12,607 bases of DNA from an uncultured Chitinophagaceae bacterium (GCA_946885665.1 CAMPGT010000107.1:1-12607), one strand, 5' to 3'. Counted from the stretch's first letter, positions 1 through 7,500 are shown. Numbers and translations: made by a program. Notes: generated by a model from the sequence alone, not told the origin.

Positions 1-1155
1 GTTACCATAAGTGGTAAAGTATTTCCCATGCCGGATAAGCACATTCGATTCGCCCTCCACATCGAAAACGGATATCACTTCACCATCAAAGATCGACTTC
101 ACCGATGATCCCTGGTCGGTTTCCAGCGTGAGACCCGGATTGGTGCCCCTCAGCTTGGTTCCTGCAATGGAATAGGTACCAAAAGGAATTTTAATATTAC
201 CCTTTTCTACGGGCCAGGGCAGCTTGCCCTTGTTCTTTTCAAAATTGTCCGAAATAATAACGCCCTCGGGAGTGGCTTCGAAGATACTCTTACTGGCAGC
301 CGTTTCGGTTGTCGCTGGAGATGCCGCAGGCGTTTCAGCCTTTGCGATAGCTTCCCTTTCGGCGGGGTTCGCAGCGATAGCAGCAGCCTTCCGTCGCTTC
401 TCTTCTTCGAGAGCTTTCTGCCTTGCCAGCCTGATTTCCCTGTTGATGGCCGCTTTGATGGAAGCCCTCAGCTTGTTATCCGCCTTCTGCTTATTGGAAA
501 GTTCCCTTGATAATTCCTTCTCTCTCGACCGCAGTCTTTTTACCACCACGTCCTTTTCCTTCTTCTCGTCTACCAAATCCATCTTTTGCTTCTCCTGCTT
601 CGCCAGCACTTCGTCCTTTTCTTTCCTGGAGCGCTCCAGGCCGCTGATCTTTTTTTGCAGCAGCGCCTGCGTATTTTTGATGGTACTGGCCTGCTCCTCG
701 CGGTATTTGCGATATGACTTCAGGTATTCCACGCGTTTAAGGGCATCGTTAAAACTGGTAGCCGCGAAAATAAACGTCAGGAAATCATAGCTGCTCCTGT
801 TCTTATAGGCATACACCACGCTTTTCTCATACTCCGTCCTCAGCGTGTCAAGGTCCGTTTTCAGGTTTTCAATCTCTTTCCTCGATTGGGTGATATTATT
901 GTCGATGTAATCGATCTGTTTGCTGACATTTTTAATCGCAGCTTCCCTCAGTCTCAACTTTTTCTGCAGCAGCGCCAGTTGTCCAAGCGAAGCCTTTCTG
1001 TTCTTCGTGGTTTGGTCGAGCGAACGCTTTACCGACGCGATCTCTTCCTGGATCTCCGCTCTTTGCTTCTCCAGTTCAGCCCTGGACTGGGTTTGAGCGA
1101 AAACGCCATTCAGTGCGGCCAATGTAAATAAAATGGTAATCAGGACAACTCGCAT
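1..1155 (-). CDS. Murein hydrolase activator EnvC-like protein (degenerate LytM/M23), 3' end outside window
   Basis: The frame is open from ATG at 1155 to the left edge (385 codons), so the C-terminus is missing. Residues 1-20 form a signal peptide ending VFA before Gln21, giving a periplasmic protein. Residues 21 to about 260 are rich in Lys, Glu, Arg and Gln, as expected of long coiled coils, and include a YDFLTFIF segment typical of Bacteroidota EnvC proteins. An Ala/Thr/Pro-rich linker follows, and a LytM fold begins near LPWPV at 312. The first zinc motif of active M23 peptidases, HxxxD, is replaced by Asn339 and Thr343. The later HGKYFTTYG stretch (His376) is kept. By analogy with E. 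coli EnvC I infer an activator of wall amidases, not an active endopeptidase. It is the last gene seen in a minus-strand run, 37 bp after the DUF4292 gene. The final His motif lies off the window, so activity cannot be fully excluded. Confidence 0.88.
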   Translation of the reverse strand, partial: MRVVLITILFTLAALNGVFAQTQSRAELEKQRAEIQEEIASVKRSLDQTTKNRKASLGQLALLQKKLRLREAAIKNVSKQIDYIDNNITQSRKEIENLKTDLDTLRTEYEKSVVYAYKNRSSYDFLTFIFAATSFNDALKRVEYLKSYRKYREEQASTIKNTQALLQKKISGLERSRKEKDEVLAKQEKQKMDLVDEKKEKDVVVKRLRSREKELSRELSNKQKADNKLRASIKAAINREIRLARQKALEEEKRRKAAAIAANPAEREAIAKAETPAASPATTETAASKSIFEATPEGVIISDNFEKNKGKLPWPVEKGNIKIPFGTYSIAGTKLRGTNPGLTLETDQGSSVKSIFDGEVISVFDVEGESNVLIRHGKYFTTYGN

Positions 1156-1192
1156 GAAGGAAGGTTTGCTTTACAACGCCATGAGTCAGCGC

Positions 1193-2011
1193 TTATTGCA
1201 ATTTATAATTTTTTGGAATTCCAAAAGGGAAGTTTAACGGTACGTTAAAATCATACTGCCTGAATTTCATCTCGATATCCAGCTTCGATCTTTCCGATAC
1301 CGTAATCTTTCTGAATGTTGAAAACGGCTTTCCGTCCCGCATTTCATAGTCGCCGTAAGTAATGTCTGCACTGCGCGCCAGGATGGGCTGCACATCGTCC
1401 AGCTTGCTGTGCATTACCTGGAAATTTTGCGGATTGAGCGTGAGCAAGTGCCTGAATACCCGGCCCACATGCAGAACAGAAATGAATTCGGGCTCCTTTT
1501 TATAGGATACAATTTCGTTGGTAAAGTATATCGGATTGCCCACGATCACATCCTGTAATTCACTGAACCCAAATGGCAGCCTGGTAATTTCACGCAGGTA
1601 ATTCACGGAGCGCAACTGCACCACTTTATCGAGTTTGTTCAACACCTTTACGCTGTCGGGCGTTATCAATAACCGGAACGCTTCTATACCCAGCACGGCA
1701 TTGACGGAAACCCAAATAACACTGTCTTTCTTTATCCTGATGAATGCGTTGAAATCATTTCTTTTGCCGTCGCTTCCCTGGAAGGCCACTTTTACTTTGG
1801 CAGAAAAAGTTTCAAAGTCCACGCGGTTTTTGCTAAGGCCCCCGGTGATGGTGTTGATAAAGGCGATGGAATCTTTTATGGATGCAGAGTCCGCAACGAT
1901 GAGCTGCACCGAATCTTTTTTCGAAATGGCAGTCTGTATAGATTTCGTTGAGCGACAACTGAAAATGGCCACCGATATCACCATGAGAGCCGTTAACCTG
2001 AGTCTTGTCAT
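1193..2011 (-). CDS. DUF4292 family lipoprotein
   Basis: This 272-residue protein starts with a short basic N-terminus, a hydrophobic stretch and a lipobox (AIFSC, Cys19), so it should be a lipid-anchored envelope protein. The body resembles DUF4292, a Bacteroidota family thought to have a LolA/LolB-like beta fold; useful landmarks are the stretches near FSAKVKVAF and DSVIWVSVNAVLG, and the C-terminal FPFGIPKNYK. No catalytic motif is visible. The ATG follows the dut stop codon by only 2 bp, so translation is probably coupled to dut. The envC-like gene follows after 37 bp. The position between dut and an EnvC-like gene is familiar for this family and suggests a role in the envelope or wall; a LolB-like lipoprotein or lipid carrier role is only inference. 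Family call from memory of sequence character, not from a search. Confidence 0.8.
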   Translation of the reverse strand: MTRLRLTALMVISVAIFSCRSTKSIQTAISKKDSVQLIVADSASIKDSIAFINTITGGLSKNRVDFETFSAKVKVAFQGSDGKRNDFNAFIRIKKDSVIWVSVNAVLGIEAFRLLITPDSVKVLNKLDKVVQLRSVNYLREITRLPFGFSELQDVIVGNPIYFTNEIVSYKKEPEFISVLHVGRVFRHLLTLNPQNFQVMHSKLDDVQPILARSADITYGDYEMRDGKPFSTFRKITVSERSKLDIEMKFRQYDFNVPLNFPFGIPKNYKLQ

Positions 2012-2013
2012 GT

Positions 2014-2457
2014 TTAAATTTTTCCAGTGTGGCCAAAACCTCCGCCGCCACGCCTGGTTTCAGAAATTTTCCTGGCCTTCTTCCACTTTACTTTCTCCAC
2101 CTTATGAATCACCATCTGCGCGATGCGGTCGCCATGCAATATGGTGTGCGCCTCGTTCGACAAATTGATGAGTATCACTTTCAGCTCTCCGCGATAGTCA
2201 GCGTCAATGGTGCCGGGTGAATTAAGACAGGTAAGGCCATGATTGATTGCCAAGCCGCTTCTGGGTCTCACCTGTGCCTCATAATCATCGGGAAGCTCGA
2301 TGAATATACCAGTTGGTATCAACAACCGTTCCATCGGTTTTAAAGTGACCGGCTCATTAAGGTTGGCCCTCAGGTCAACGCCTGCCGACCCCTGCGTGGC
2401 ATATTCGGGTAAAGGGTTATCGGACTGATTTACAATTCGCACCTTGATTTTTGACAT
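2014..2457 (-). CDS. dut: dUTP diphosphatase (dUTPase)
   Basis: This enzyme hydrolyses dUTP to dUMP and pyrophosphate, keeping uracil out of DNA and supplying dUMP for thymidylate synthesis. All five trimeric dUTPase motifs are present in 147 residues: SAGVDLRA (24-31), PRSGLA (65-70), [10 protein letters not shown] (82-91, with catalytic Asp85 and uracil-stacking Tyr88), GDRIAQMVI (109-117) and the glycine-rich C-terminal [11 protein letters not shown] (135-145). Length is normal for the homotrimeric family. The gene lies 27 bp after ispF and 2 bp before the DUF4292 gene. A perfect TAnnTTTG box ends only 4 nt before the ATG, so dut and the genes after it may also be transcribed separately from porV-ispF, with a leaderless message. 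Confidence 0.97.
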   Translation of the reverse strand: MSKIKVRIVNQSDNPLPEYATQGSAGVDLRANLNEPVTLKPMERLLIPTGIFIELPDDYEAQVRPRSGLAINHGLTCLNSPGTIDADYRGELKVILINLSNEAHTILHGDRIAQMVIHKVEKVKWKKARKISETRRGGGGFGHTGKI

Positions 2458-2461
2458 GGTG

Positions 2462-2469
2462 CAAATATA
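2462..2469 (-). promoter_or_regulatory. Putative -7 promoter box for dut
   Basis: On the minus strand the sequence is TATATTTG, a perfect match to the Bacteroidota -7 consensus TAnnTTTG, in the 27-bp ispF-dut gap. Only 4 nt separate it from the dut ATG, so initiation would fall at or next to the start codon. I see no TTTG or TTG at the usual 17-23 bp upstream, so the promoter is incomplete by consensus. Confidence 0.5.
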
Positions 2470-2484
2470 GGCAGGCAGGTTATA

Positions 2485-2967
2485 TCATGTTGCCGATTTC
2501 AACAACACAGTGGCATATGCGACAAGGCCTTCTTCCCTGCCGATAAATCCCATTTTTTCGTTGGTCGTGGCCTTCACAGAAACATCATCTTCGCCGACAT
2601 TCAAAATTCCGGCGATGACTTTCTTCATTTCGGGAGTGTATTTTTTGATCTTCGGATTTTCAAGACACAGCGAAGCATCGACGTTTACCACGTGATAATT
2701 CTTTTGCCGGATCATTTCATACGTTTTCTGCAAAAGAACTTTGCTGTCTATGTCTTTAAACGAGGGATCGGTATCCGGGAAATGGGTACCGATGTCTCCC
2801 AGCGACAGTGCGCCCAGCAGCGCATCGCAAATGGCATGAAGGAGAACATCCGCATCGCTGTGGCCGAGGCCGCCTTTATGGTGAGGTATCTGCACACCTC
2901 CCAGCCAAAGCTGCCGGCCGCTCACCAGTTGGTGAACGTCCATGCCAGAGCCGATGCGGTAATTCAT
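2485..2967 (-). CDS. ispF: 2-C-methyl-D-erythritol 2,4-cyclodiphosphate synthase
   Basis: IspF converts 4-diphosphocytidyl-2-C-methyl-D-erythritol 2-phosphate to the 2,4-cyclodiphosphate with release of CMP in the MEP isoprenoid pathway, so this organism uses the non-mevalonate route. The 160-residue length is typical. The zinc ligands are visible as Asp10 and His12 in GMDVHQL and His44 in the segment after GHSDADV (35-41). The C-terminal ATTNEKMGFIGREEG block (133-147) is the family signature that contacts the cytidine nucleotide. The ATG is 3 bp from the porV stop codon, so the two genes are almost certainly co-transcribed and translationally coupled. The pairing is probably historical; no direct functional link to secretion is evident. 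Confidence 0.97.
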   Translation of the reverse strand: MNYRIGSGMDVHQLVSGRQLWLGGVQIPHHKGGLGHSDADVLLHAICDALLGALSLGDIGTHFPDTDPSFKDIDSKVLLQKTYEMIRQKNYHVVNVDASLCLENPKIKKYTPEMKKVIAGILNVGEDDVSVKATTNEKMGFIGREEGLVAYATVLLKSAT

Positions 2968-2970
2968 TAC

Positions 2971-4158
2971 TTAATTAATAGGTTCTGCTGCTTCGCCGGC
3001 TGCAGACTCGTCCAGGTCAAGGATAAGACCGAAGCGAAGCGTATTCGATAATGGGTTCCTGTTTATACCTGCTCCCGAGGGAACGAGATAAGAAAAGTTA
3101 AGTCCAAACACGTTGTATTTTATACCAAGGCCCACAGTGAAATACTTGCGGTTTCCCTTGGTTTTATCTTCATAAAAATAACCGGTGCGTGCGAAGAACT
3201 GGTTGTTGTACGAGTATTCTGCGCCGAGCGAAAACTGGAACTCTCTCATTTCTTCGCCAAAACCTCCGGGGGCATCACCAAAAGAGCTGAACCAACTGCC
3301 TACGACTCCTTTAGTACGGTAATCCGCAATTTTCGCAGAGTCCGAGCTAACGTCGCCCGTCAGCTTAGGGGGTGTTGGAACCAGAAGCTTGTGCAGGTCG
3401 AGACCGAACTCGATCTTGCTGGTTTCATCGAAAACCTTGGTATAAGTCGCGCCCAGCCCGAGGTTGGCGGGTATAAAATCTTTTTGCGTGGCATCGCGGG
3501 TGTAGCCGATCTTGGAGCCGAGGTTCGACAGGGCCGCGCCGAAGTTCCATCCCTGGCCATCTTCATTCTGCCCGGTATAAAAGAAAGAGAGATCGCCTGC
3601 CACCGCGTTTCCTGCCTGGTAGGTGTTCGACTGGTCGGTGTAATTGCCAACGAGATTAGAATGGATAAACCGTAAGGCGATACCGATGCTCATATTGTCG
3701 GACAGCTTGCGGGAATAACCCCCATCTATGCCAAACTCCCGGGGACGGCCGGTGCCCAGTTCGTTACCCGATCCATCCGTAAACTGGATGTTACCGAGGC
3801 TGAAGTATCGTATAGATCCGGAAATAGCTTGTTGCTCATCGAGCTTATAATACCCCGCAAACGAAAGGAGGTACACATCGTTCAAACCAAGGTCTTTCAG
3901 CCAGGGCGTATAAGTAAGACCCACTCCATAAGGACTTTTGGTAAAAGGCGTTTTTGCCAAATTAAAGAAACTTGAATTCGCGTCGGGTGAAGTGGCAACA
4001 CCAAGGTCGCCCATACCGCCTGCCCTTGCGTCGGGGGATATCCTCAGAAACGGAACCGCCGTGGTAACAACGTTAATTGAATCTACTTGTGCTTTTAGTT
4101 GGGAGAGACCGGCTAACAGGATAAGGGTAGCAGTCAGTAAAGCGGTTTTTCTTTTCAT
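2971..4158 (-). CDS. porV: Type IX secretion outer-membrane protein PorV (LptO)
   Basis: This 395-residue protein has a signal peptide (MKRKTALLTATLILL..., cleavage after LKA near residue 23) and a body of alternating beta-strand character matching the FadL-like barrel family of PorV. Recognisable landmarks are FLRISPDARAGGMGDLG near the mature N-terminus, LGNIQFTD, and the barrel end NTLRFGLILDL. In known type IX systems PorV binds cargo proteins after they leave the SprA translocon and carries them to the PorU attachment complex. The usual partner gene porU is not adjacent here. It is the first gene of the minus-strand run porV-ispF-dut-DUF4292-envC and is divergent from gldJ, another gene of the secretion/gliding machinery. 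The short acidic tail after the last strand (DESAAGEAAEPIN) is a little unusual. PorQ and other PorV paralogues are the main alternatives. Confidence 0.92.
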   Translation of the reverse strand: MKRKTALLTATLILLAGLSQLKAQVDSINVVTTAVPFLRISPDARAGGMGDLGVATSPDANSSFFNLAKTPFTKSPYGVGLTYTPWLKDLGLNDVYLLSFAGYYKLDEQQAISGSIRYFSLGNIQFTDGSGNELGTGRPREFGIDGGYSRKLSDNMSIGIALRFIHSNLVGNYTDQSNTYQAGNAVAGDLSFFYTGQNEDGQGWNFGAALSNLGSKIGYTRDATQKDFIPANLGLGATYTKVFDETSKIEFGLDLHKLLVPTPPKLTGDVSSDSAKIADYRTKGVVGSWFSSFGDAPGGFGEEMREFQFSLGAEYSYNNQFFARTGYFYEDKTKGNRKYFTVGLGIKYNVFGLNFSYLVPSGAGINRNPLSNTLRFGLILDLDESAAGEAAEPIN

Positions 4159-4272
4159 ACTCGAATTTTTGGCAAATCGGCTCTTTTTAGTTGAACCTCA
4201 CAGCATTTTCTTTTGTTCACACATGAACGGACTGCCTTTGCAAATATTGTAATAGTACGTGTAAAAACGCGT

Positions 4273-4280
4273 CAAAAATA
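4273..4280 (-). promoter_or_regulatory. Putative -7 promoter box for porV
   Basis: The minus strand reads TATTTTTG, a perfect TAnnTTTG match. Initiation about 7 nt downstream would give a porV leader of roughly 110 nt. No TTTG is seen at the expected -33 position, so support rests on the -7 element and its intergenic location. Confidence 0.45.
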
Positions 4281-4336
4281 GGGGTTTTTTAACGTTGCCG
4301 TCCGTAGATCTGGCATGTTATTTTAAGTAACTGTTC

Positions 4337-4344
4337 TAATTTCG
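4337..4344 (+). promoter_or_regulatory. Possible -7 promoter box for gldJ
   Basis: TAATTTCG matches TAnnTTTG except at one base. It is the best plus-strand candidate between porV and gldJ and would leave a leader of about 70 nt. No matching -33 element is seen. The sequence just before the gldJ ATG is A-rich with no Shine-Dalgarno, as is usual in Bacteroidota. Confidence 0.3.
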
Positions 4345-4419
4345 CGGTTATCCAATTCTACACAATATTTACCAGTCCACTCCCGTTTAACTAAACTGAA
4401 CAAGGCAAAAGCTATAAAA

Positions 4420-6027
4420 ATGAACTCGAGCAAAAGCAGCTTCATCAATTCTACTGTGAAAAACGTCCTTCTCGTGGCAGCCTGCGCTTCGCTGGTAACT
4501 TCGTGTAAGAACTTCAATCCGTTTCGCAAAAAGCCGGAGCAATCAGCTGTTACCGGCTGGAACTACAACGACAAGAACATGGGCGGCTACCAGGTTGCCC
4601 GTGAAAAGGAGCAGCGTACAGGACCCGGGCTCGTTTTTGTTCAGGGTGGTACCTTCACCATGGGTGCAGCAGAAGAAGATGTGATGAGCGACTGGAACAA
4701 CATCCCCACCAGGAAAACGGTTAACTCGTTCTACATCGACCGCACCGAAGTGGCCAACATCCACTACCGCGAATACCTCTACTGGATCAATAACGTGTTT
4801 GACGGCGACGAATACAGGGAAGTACGCGAAGGTGCTTTGCCGGATACCCTCGTATGGCGCAGCGAGCTGGCCTATAACGAGCCGATGGTTGAATATTACT
4901 TCCGCCATCCTTCCTATAACTATTACCCTGTTGTTGGCGTATCCTGGAGGCAGGCACACGACTTCTGCCTTTGGAGAACCGACCGCGTCAACGAAAAGGC
5001 TTTGATCGACAAGCAATTCATCAATAAGAACACACTTAAGAACATCCAGGGCCAGGGTTCGGAATCTTTCAGTACGAAAGCTTACCTGCTCGGTCTTACC
5101 ACACCCACACCGGGTCCGGGCGTTCGTTCCAAAAAGAACCCGCTGAAGAACCCGAACGGCACGCCCCGCGCCCAGGTAACATTTGAAGACGGGATCCTGC
5201 TGCCAGCCTACAGGCTGCCAACAGAAGCAGAATGGGAGTATGCGGCATTGGGCCTCGTTGGACAAAACCCACAGGTGAGCCGCAAGGAAGGCAAGCGTGG
5301 TGAGGAGCTGATTACCAACAAGCAGGTGTACTCCTGGAGCCAGAATGCCAACGGTCTTCGCGATACGCGCCGCGGTAGCTGGCAGGGTACCTTCCTCGCC
5401 AACTTCAAGAGAGGAAGCGGTGATAACATGGGTGTTGCGGGAGGTTTGAACGACCGCGCCGTGTACACCGCACCGGTCAACTCATTTTTCCCAAATGCTT
5501 TCGGTCTTTATAACATGTCTGGCAACGTCAACGAATGGGTAGCCGATGTGTACCGCCCGCTTTCACTGGTGGATGTGGATGATGTATCACCCTTCCGCGG
5601 AAACCGCTTCCAGAAGCTTTACAGGAACCCCGACGGTGAATATGAAAAAGACAGCCTCGGCCGCGTAAAAAAAGTATATGTAACAGACGAAGAGAGCCGC
5701 AGCCGCCGCAACTACCAGAAAGGTGACGTAATTAACTATCTTGATGGCGATTCCCTCACCGTAGGCGTCAGCTACGATTCTACAGCCGGCCGCGGATATG
5801 GCCTTACCACGCTGATCAGCGATAAATCGAGAGTGATCAAAGGTGGTAGCTGGAACGACCGCCCCTATTGGTTGTCGCCCGGTACACGCAGGTTCCTTGA
5901 AGAAGACCAGGCCAGCAGCACGGTAGGTTTCCGTTGCGCAATGGACAGGGTCGGCAGCCCCGAAGGAAACGGAAGAAAAACCGGCATCATGTACAAGGAA
6001 AGAAGACAAAACAACAGGAAAAGATAA
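4420..6027 (+). CDS. gldJ: Gliding motility / type IX secretion lipoprotein GldJ
   Basis: This 535-residue protein has a lipoprotein signal (LVTSC, Cys29) and a long formylglycine-generating-enzyme-like (SUMF1) domain. Landmarks are GLVFVQGGTFTMG (70-82), DVMSDWNNIPTRK (87-99), YPVVGVSWRQAHDFC (169-183), RLPTEAEWEYAA (265-276), NMSGNVNEWVADVY (365-378), KGGSWNDRPYW (474-484) and TVGFRCAMD (501-509). The DWNN motif and large insertions point to GldJ over GldK. The two catalytic cysteines of true FGE enzymes are absent between GGSW and GFRC, so a structural role is expected. In Flavobacterium johnsoniae GldJ is needed for gliding and for stability of GldK of the secretion apparatus. It is divergent from porV and ends at a strong terminator before murF. 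Its basic tail (KERRQNNRKR) is notable. Confidence 0.93.
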   Translation: MNSSKSSFINSTVKNVLLVAACASLVTSCKNFNPFRKKPEQSAVTGWNYNDKNMGGYQVAREKEQRTGPGLVFVQGGTFTMGAAEEDVMSDWNNIPTRKTVNSFYIDRTEVANIHYREYLYWINNVFDGDEYREVREGALPDTLVWRSELAYNEPMVEYYFRHPSYNYYPVVGVSWRQAHDFCLWRTDRVNEKALIDKQFINKNTLKNIQGQGSESFSTKAYLLGLTTPTPGPGVRSKKNPLKNPNGTPRAQVTFEDGILLPAYRLPTEAEWEYAALGLVGQNPQVSRKEGKRGEELITNKQVYSWSQNANGLRDTRRGSWQGTFLANFKRGSGDNMGVAGGLNDRAVYTAPVNSFFPNAFGLYNMSGNVNEWVADVYRPLSLVDVDDVSPFRGNRFQKLYRNPDGEYEKDSLGRVKKVYVTDEESRSRRNYQKGDVINYLDGDSLTVGVSYDSTAGRGYGLTTLISDKSRVIKGGSWNDRPYWLSPGTRRFLEEDQASSTVGFRCAMDRVGSPEGNGRKTGIMYKERRQNNRKR

Positions 6028-6036
6028 TTTTCAGAA

Positions 6037-6044
6037 TATATTTG
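6037..6044 (+). promoter_or_regulatory. Putative -7 promoter box for murF, abutting the gldJ terminator
   Basis: TATATTTG is a perfect TAnnTTTG match, 10 nt after the gldJ stop codon and touching the left arm of the terminator. Initiation 5-8 nt downstream would fall inside that arm, so the murF transcript would lack an intact stem and would not be terminated. No clear -33 TTTG is seen. Confidence 0.45.
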
Positions 6045-6080
6045 AAGGGCCACCCGTATAAGGTGGCCCTTTTTATTTTT
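6045..6080 (+). terminator. Intrinsic terminator of gldJ
   Basis: A perfect 9-bp stem (AGGGCCACC at 6046-6054 with GGTGGCCCT at 6062-6070) closes a 7-nt loop and is followed by a T-rich run broken by one A (6070-6080). An extra A-T pair extends the stem. It ends 8 nt before the murF ATG, so gldJ transcription should mostly stop before murF. Confidence 0.92.
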
Positions 6081-6088
6081 CAGGAGAT

Positions 6089-7360
6089 ATGAACATCATT
6101 GAACTGTACGAAATCTTTAAGCAGTATCCTTCCGTACAAACGGATACAAGGAAACTGAAAAAGGGAGATCTTTTTTTTGCGCTGCGCGGCCCCAACTTCA
6201 ATGCCAATGCATTTGCCGAAACGGCGTTGGACAACGGTGCCGCCTATGCGATAATTGACGACGCCGCGTACAACACGCGAACCACGATCATTTTGGTGGA
6301 TGATGTGCTGCAAACGTTGCAGCAGCTTGCCTTGTATCACCGCAACCAATTCAATGTTCCCTTTATCGCGATAACCGGAAGCAACGGCAAAACCACCACG
6401 AAGGAGCTGATCCACGCGGTGCTTTCTTCCACCTTTACCACGTACACTACCGAAGGAAATCTCAATAACCACATAGGTGTTCCCTTAACGATATTAAAGA
6501 TCCAGAAAGACGCCCAAATGGCGGTAATTGAAATGGGCGCCAATCACATCGGCGAAATAGCCTCTTACTGTACGTATGCGCTGCCCGGCTATGGGTTGAT
6601 CACCAATGTGGGAAAGGCGCATCTTGAAGGTTTTGGCGGTTACGAAGGCGTGAAAAAGGGTAAAGGCGAATTATACGATCATTTACGCAGCAACGAGGGT
6701 ACAGCGTTCGTAATGTGGGACTACCCGTATCTGCGCGAAATGAGTGCGGGCATTAAAACGATTATCCGTTACGGGTCGGCCGGTGCCGATGTTACAGGTG
6801 AGATCGTTGAAAGCGAGCCGTTCCTGAAGATGAAAGCAGATGGGATCATTGTTGAAACACAGTTGGTCGGCGCTTACAATTTTCCCAATGTGCTGGCAGC
6901 AATTGCCATCGGCAGGCATTTTGGGGTGGATGAAAAGCAGATCATCGGCGCATTGAAAAACTATGCGCCCTCCAATAGCAGGTCGCAGCTCGTCGAAAGG
7001 GATGGCAACAAGATCATCCTGGATGCGTACAATGCCAACCCTTCCAGTATGCGGGCCGCCATCGAGAATTTTCAGAAAATCGGTGTAGGCAACAAGGTCC
7101 TGGTGCTTGGGGCGATGGCCGAACTGGGCGCAGAGAGCCTGGCCGAGCATGAGGAGATCGTAAAGCTGATCCGGCAGTATGAATGGAGGGATGTGTTGCT
7201 GGTAGGAGGTGATTTCCTGAAGGTATCGTCGCCGTTCAAAACTTTTGCCGATGCTGATGAAGCGGGCAGGTGGCTGCGGGCCAATAAGTTCAGTGATGCA
7301 TACCTGTTGGTAAAGGGTTCGCGCAGCATGCGGATGGAAAAGGTATTGGATAACGGCTAA
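6089..7360 (+). CDS. murF: UDP-N-acetylmuramoyl-tripeptide--D-alanyl-D-alanine ligase
   Basis: MurF is the cytoplasmic ATP-dependent ligase that adds D-Ala-D-Ala to UDP-MurNAc-tripeptide, the last soluble step of peptidoglycan precursor synthesis. The 423 residues show the Mur ligase order: an N-terminal substrate domain with QTDTRKLKKGDLFFAL (17-32), the ATP P-loop GSNGKTTTKE (97-106), NLNNHIGVP (124-132), EMGANHIGEI (148-157), the catalytic-domain DAYNANPSSM (312-321) and the C-terminal KGSRSMRME (409-417). An AGGAG sequence precedes the ATG by only 2 nt, closer than a working Shine-Dalgarno usually is. It lies 61 bp after gldJ but across a strong terminator, so it probably has its own promoter (box at 6037-6044). 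A tRNA gene follows after 50 bp. Confidence 0.96.
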   Translation: MNIIELYEIFKQYPSVQTDTRKLKKGDLFFALRGPNFNANAFAETALDNGAAYAIIDDAAYNTRTTIILVDDVLQTLQQLALYHRNQFNVPFIAITGSNGKTTTKELIHAVLSSTFTTYTTEGNLNNHIGVPLTILKIQKDAQMAVIEMGANHIGEIASYCTYALPGYGLITNVGKAHLEGFGGYEGVKKGKGELYDHLRSNEGTAFVMWDYPYLREMSAGIKTIIRYGSAGADVTGEIVESEPFLKMKADGIIVETQLVGAYNFPNVLAAIAIGRHFGVDEKQIIGALKNYAPSNSRSQLVERDGNKIILDAYNANPSSMRAAIENFQKIGVGNKVLVLGAMAELGAESLAEHEEIVKLIRQYEWRDVLLVGGDFLKVSSPFKTFADADEAGRWLRANKFSDAYLLVKGSRSMRMEKVLDNG

Positions 7361-7367
7361 AAATTTA

Positions 7368-7398
7368 TTCTCCGGTAAAAAGGTGAATTGTATTTTTG
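7368..7398 (+). promoter_or_regulatory. Promoter of tRNA-Ser
   Basis: TATTTTTG at 7391-7398 matches TAnnTTTG perfectly. A degenerate TTC at 7368-7370 lies 20 bp upstream at the -33 position, where TTG would be consensus. Initiation near 7404 would place the start of the precursor about 7 nt before the mature tRNA, which fits well. Confidence 0.65.
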
Positions 7399-7410
7399 CA
7401 ACCCTTCAAA

Positions 7411-7500
7411 GGAGAGGTGTCCGAGTGGCTGAAGGAGCACGCCTGGAAAGTGTGTATAGGGGAAACTCTATCGCGGGTTCGAATCCCGCCCTCTCCGCCA
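7411..7500 (+). tRNA. tRNA-Ser(GGA)
   Basis: A full class II tRNA with encoded CCA. The acceptor stem GGAGAGG (7411-7417) pairs with CCTCTCC (7490-7496), G7497 is the discriminator, and CCA occupies 7498-7500. The anticodon stem CACGC/GTGTG closes the loop CTGGAAA with anticodon GGA at 7445-7447, reading UCC and UCU. The long variable arm (ATAGGG pairing with CTCTAT around GAAA) is diagnostic of serine. The T arm is GCGGG-TTCGAAT-CCCGC. It has its own promoter and terminator. Confidence 0.97.

Larger units (their letters stand above)
4159..4419. other. porV-gldJ divergent intergenic region
   Basis: These 261 bp separate the porV and gldJ start codons and must hold the promoters of both. A perfect minus-strand -7 box lies at 4273-4280 and a one-mismatch plus-strand box at 4337-4344. 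A second, imperfect minus-strand box (AATATTTG) lies at 4241-4248. Both leaders would be long, about 110 nt for porV and about 70 nt for gldJ. I see no tRNA, strong hairpin or extra reading frame with coding character. Confidence 0.6.

Noticed and set aside
224..790. 188-codon plus-strand open frame opposite the envC-like gene
   Set aside because: It is a Ser/Phe/Leu-rich antisense reading of a Lys/Glu-rich coiled-coil gene; the minus-strand frame has the signal peptide and LytM domain.
4543..5265. 240-codon minus-strand open frame opposite gldJ
   Set aside because: No recognisable motif; it lies antisense to the well-supported gldJ frame with its SUMF1 motifs.
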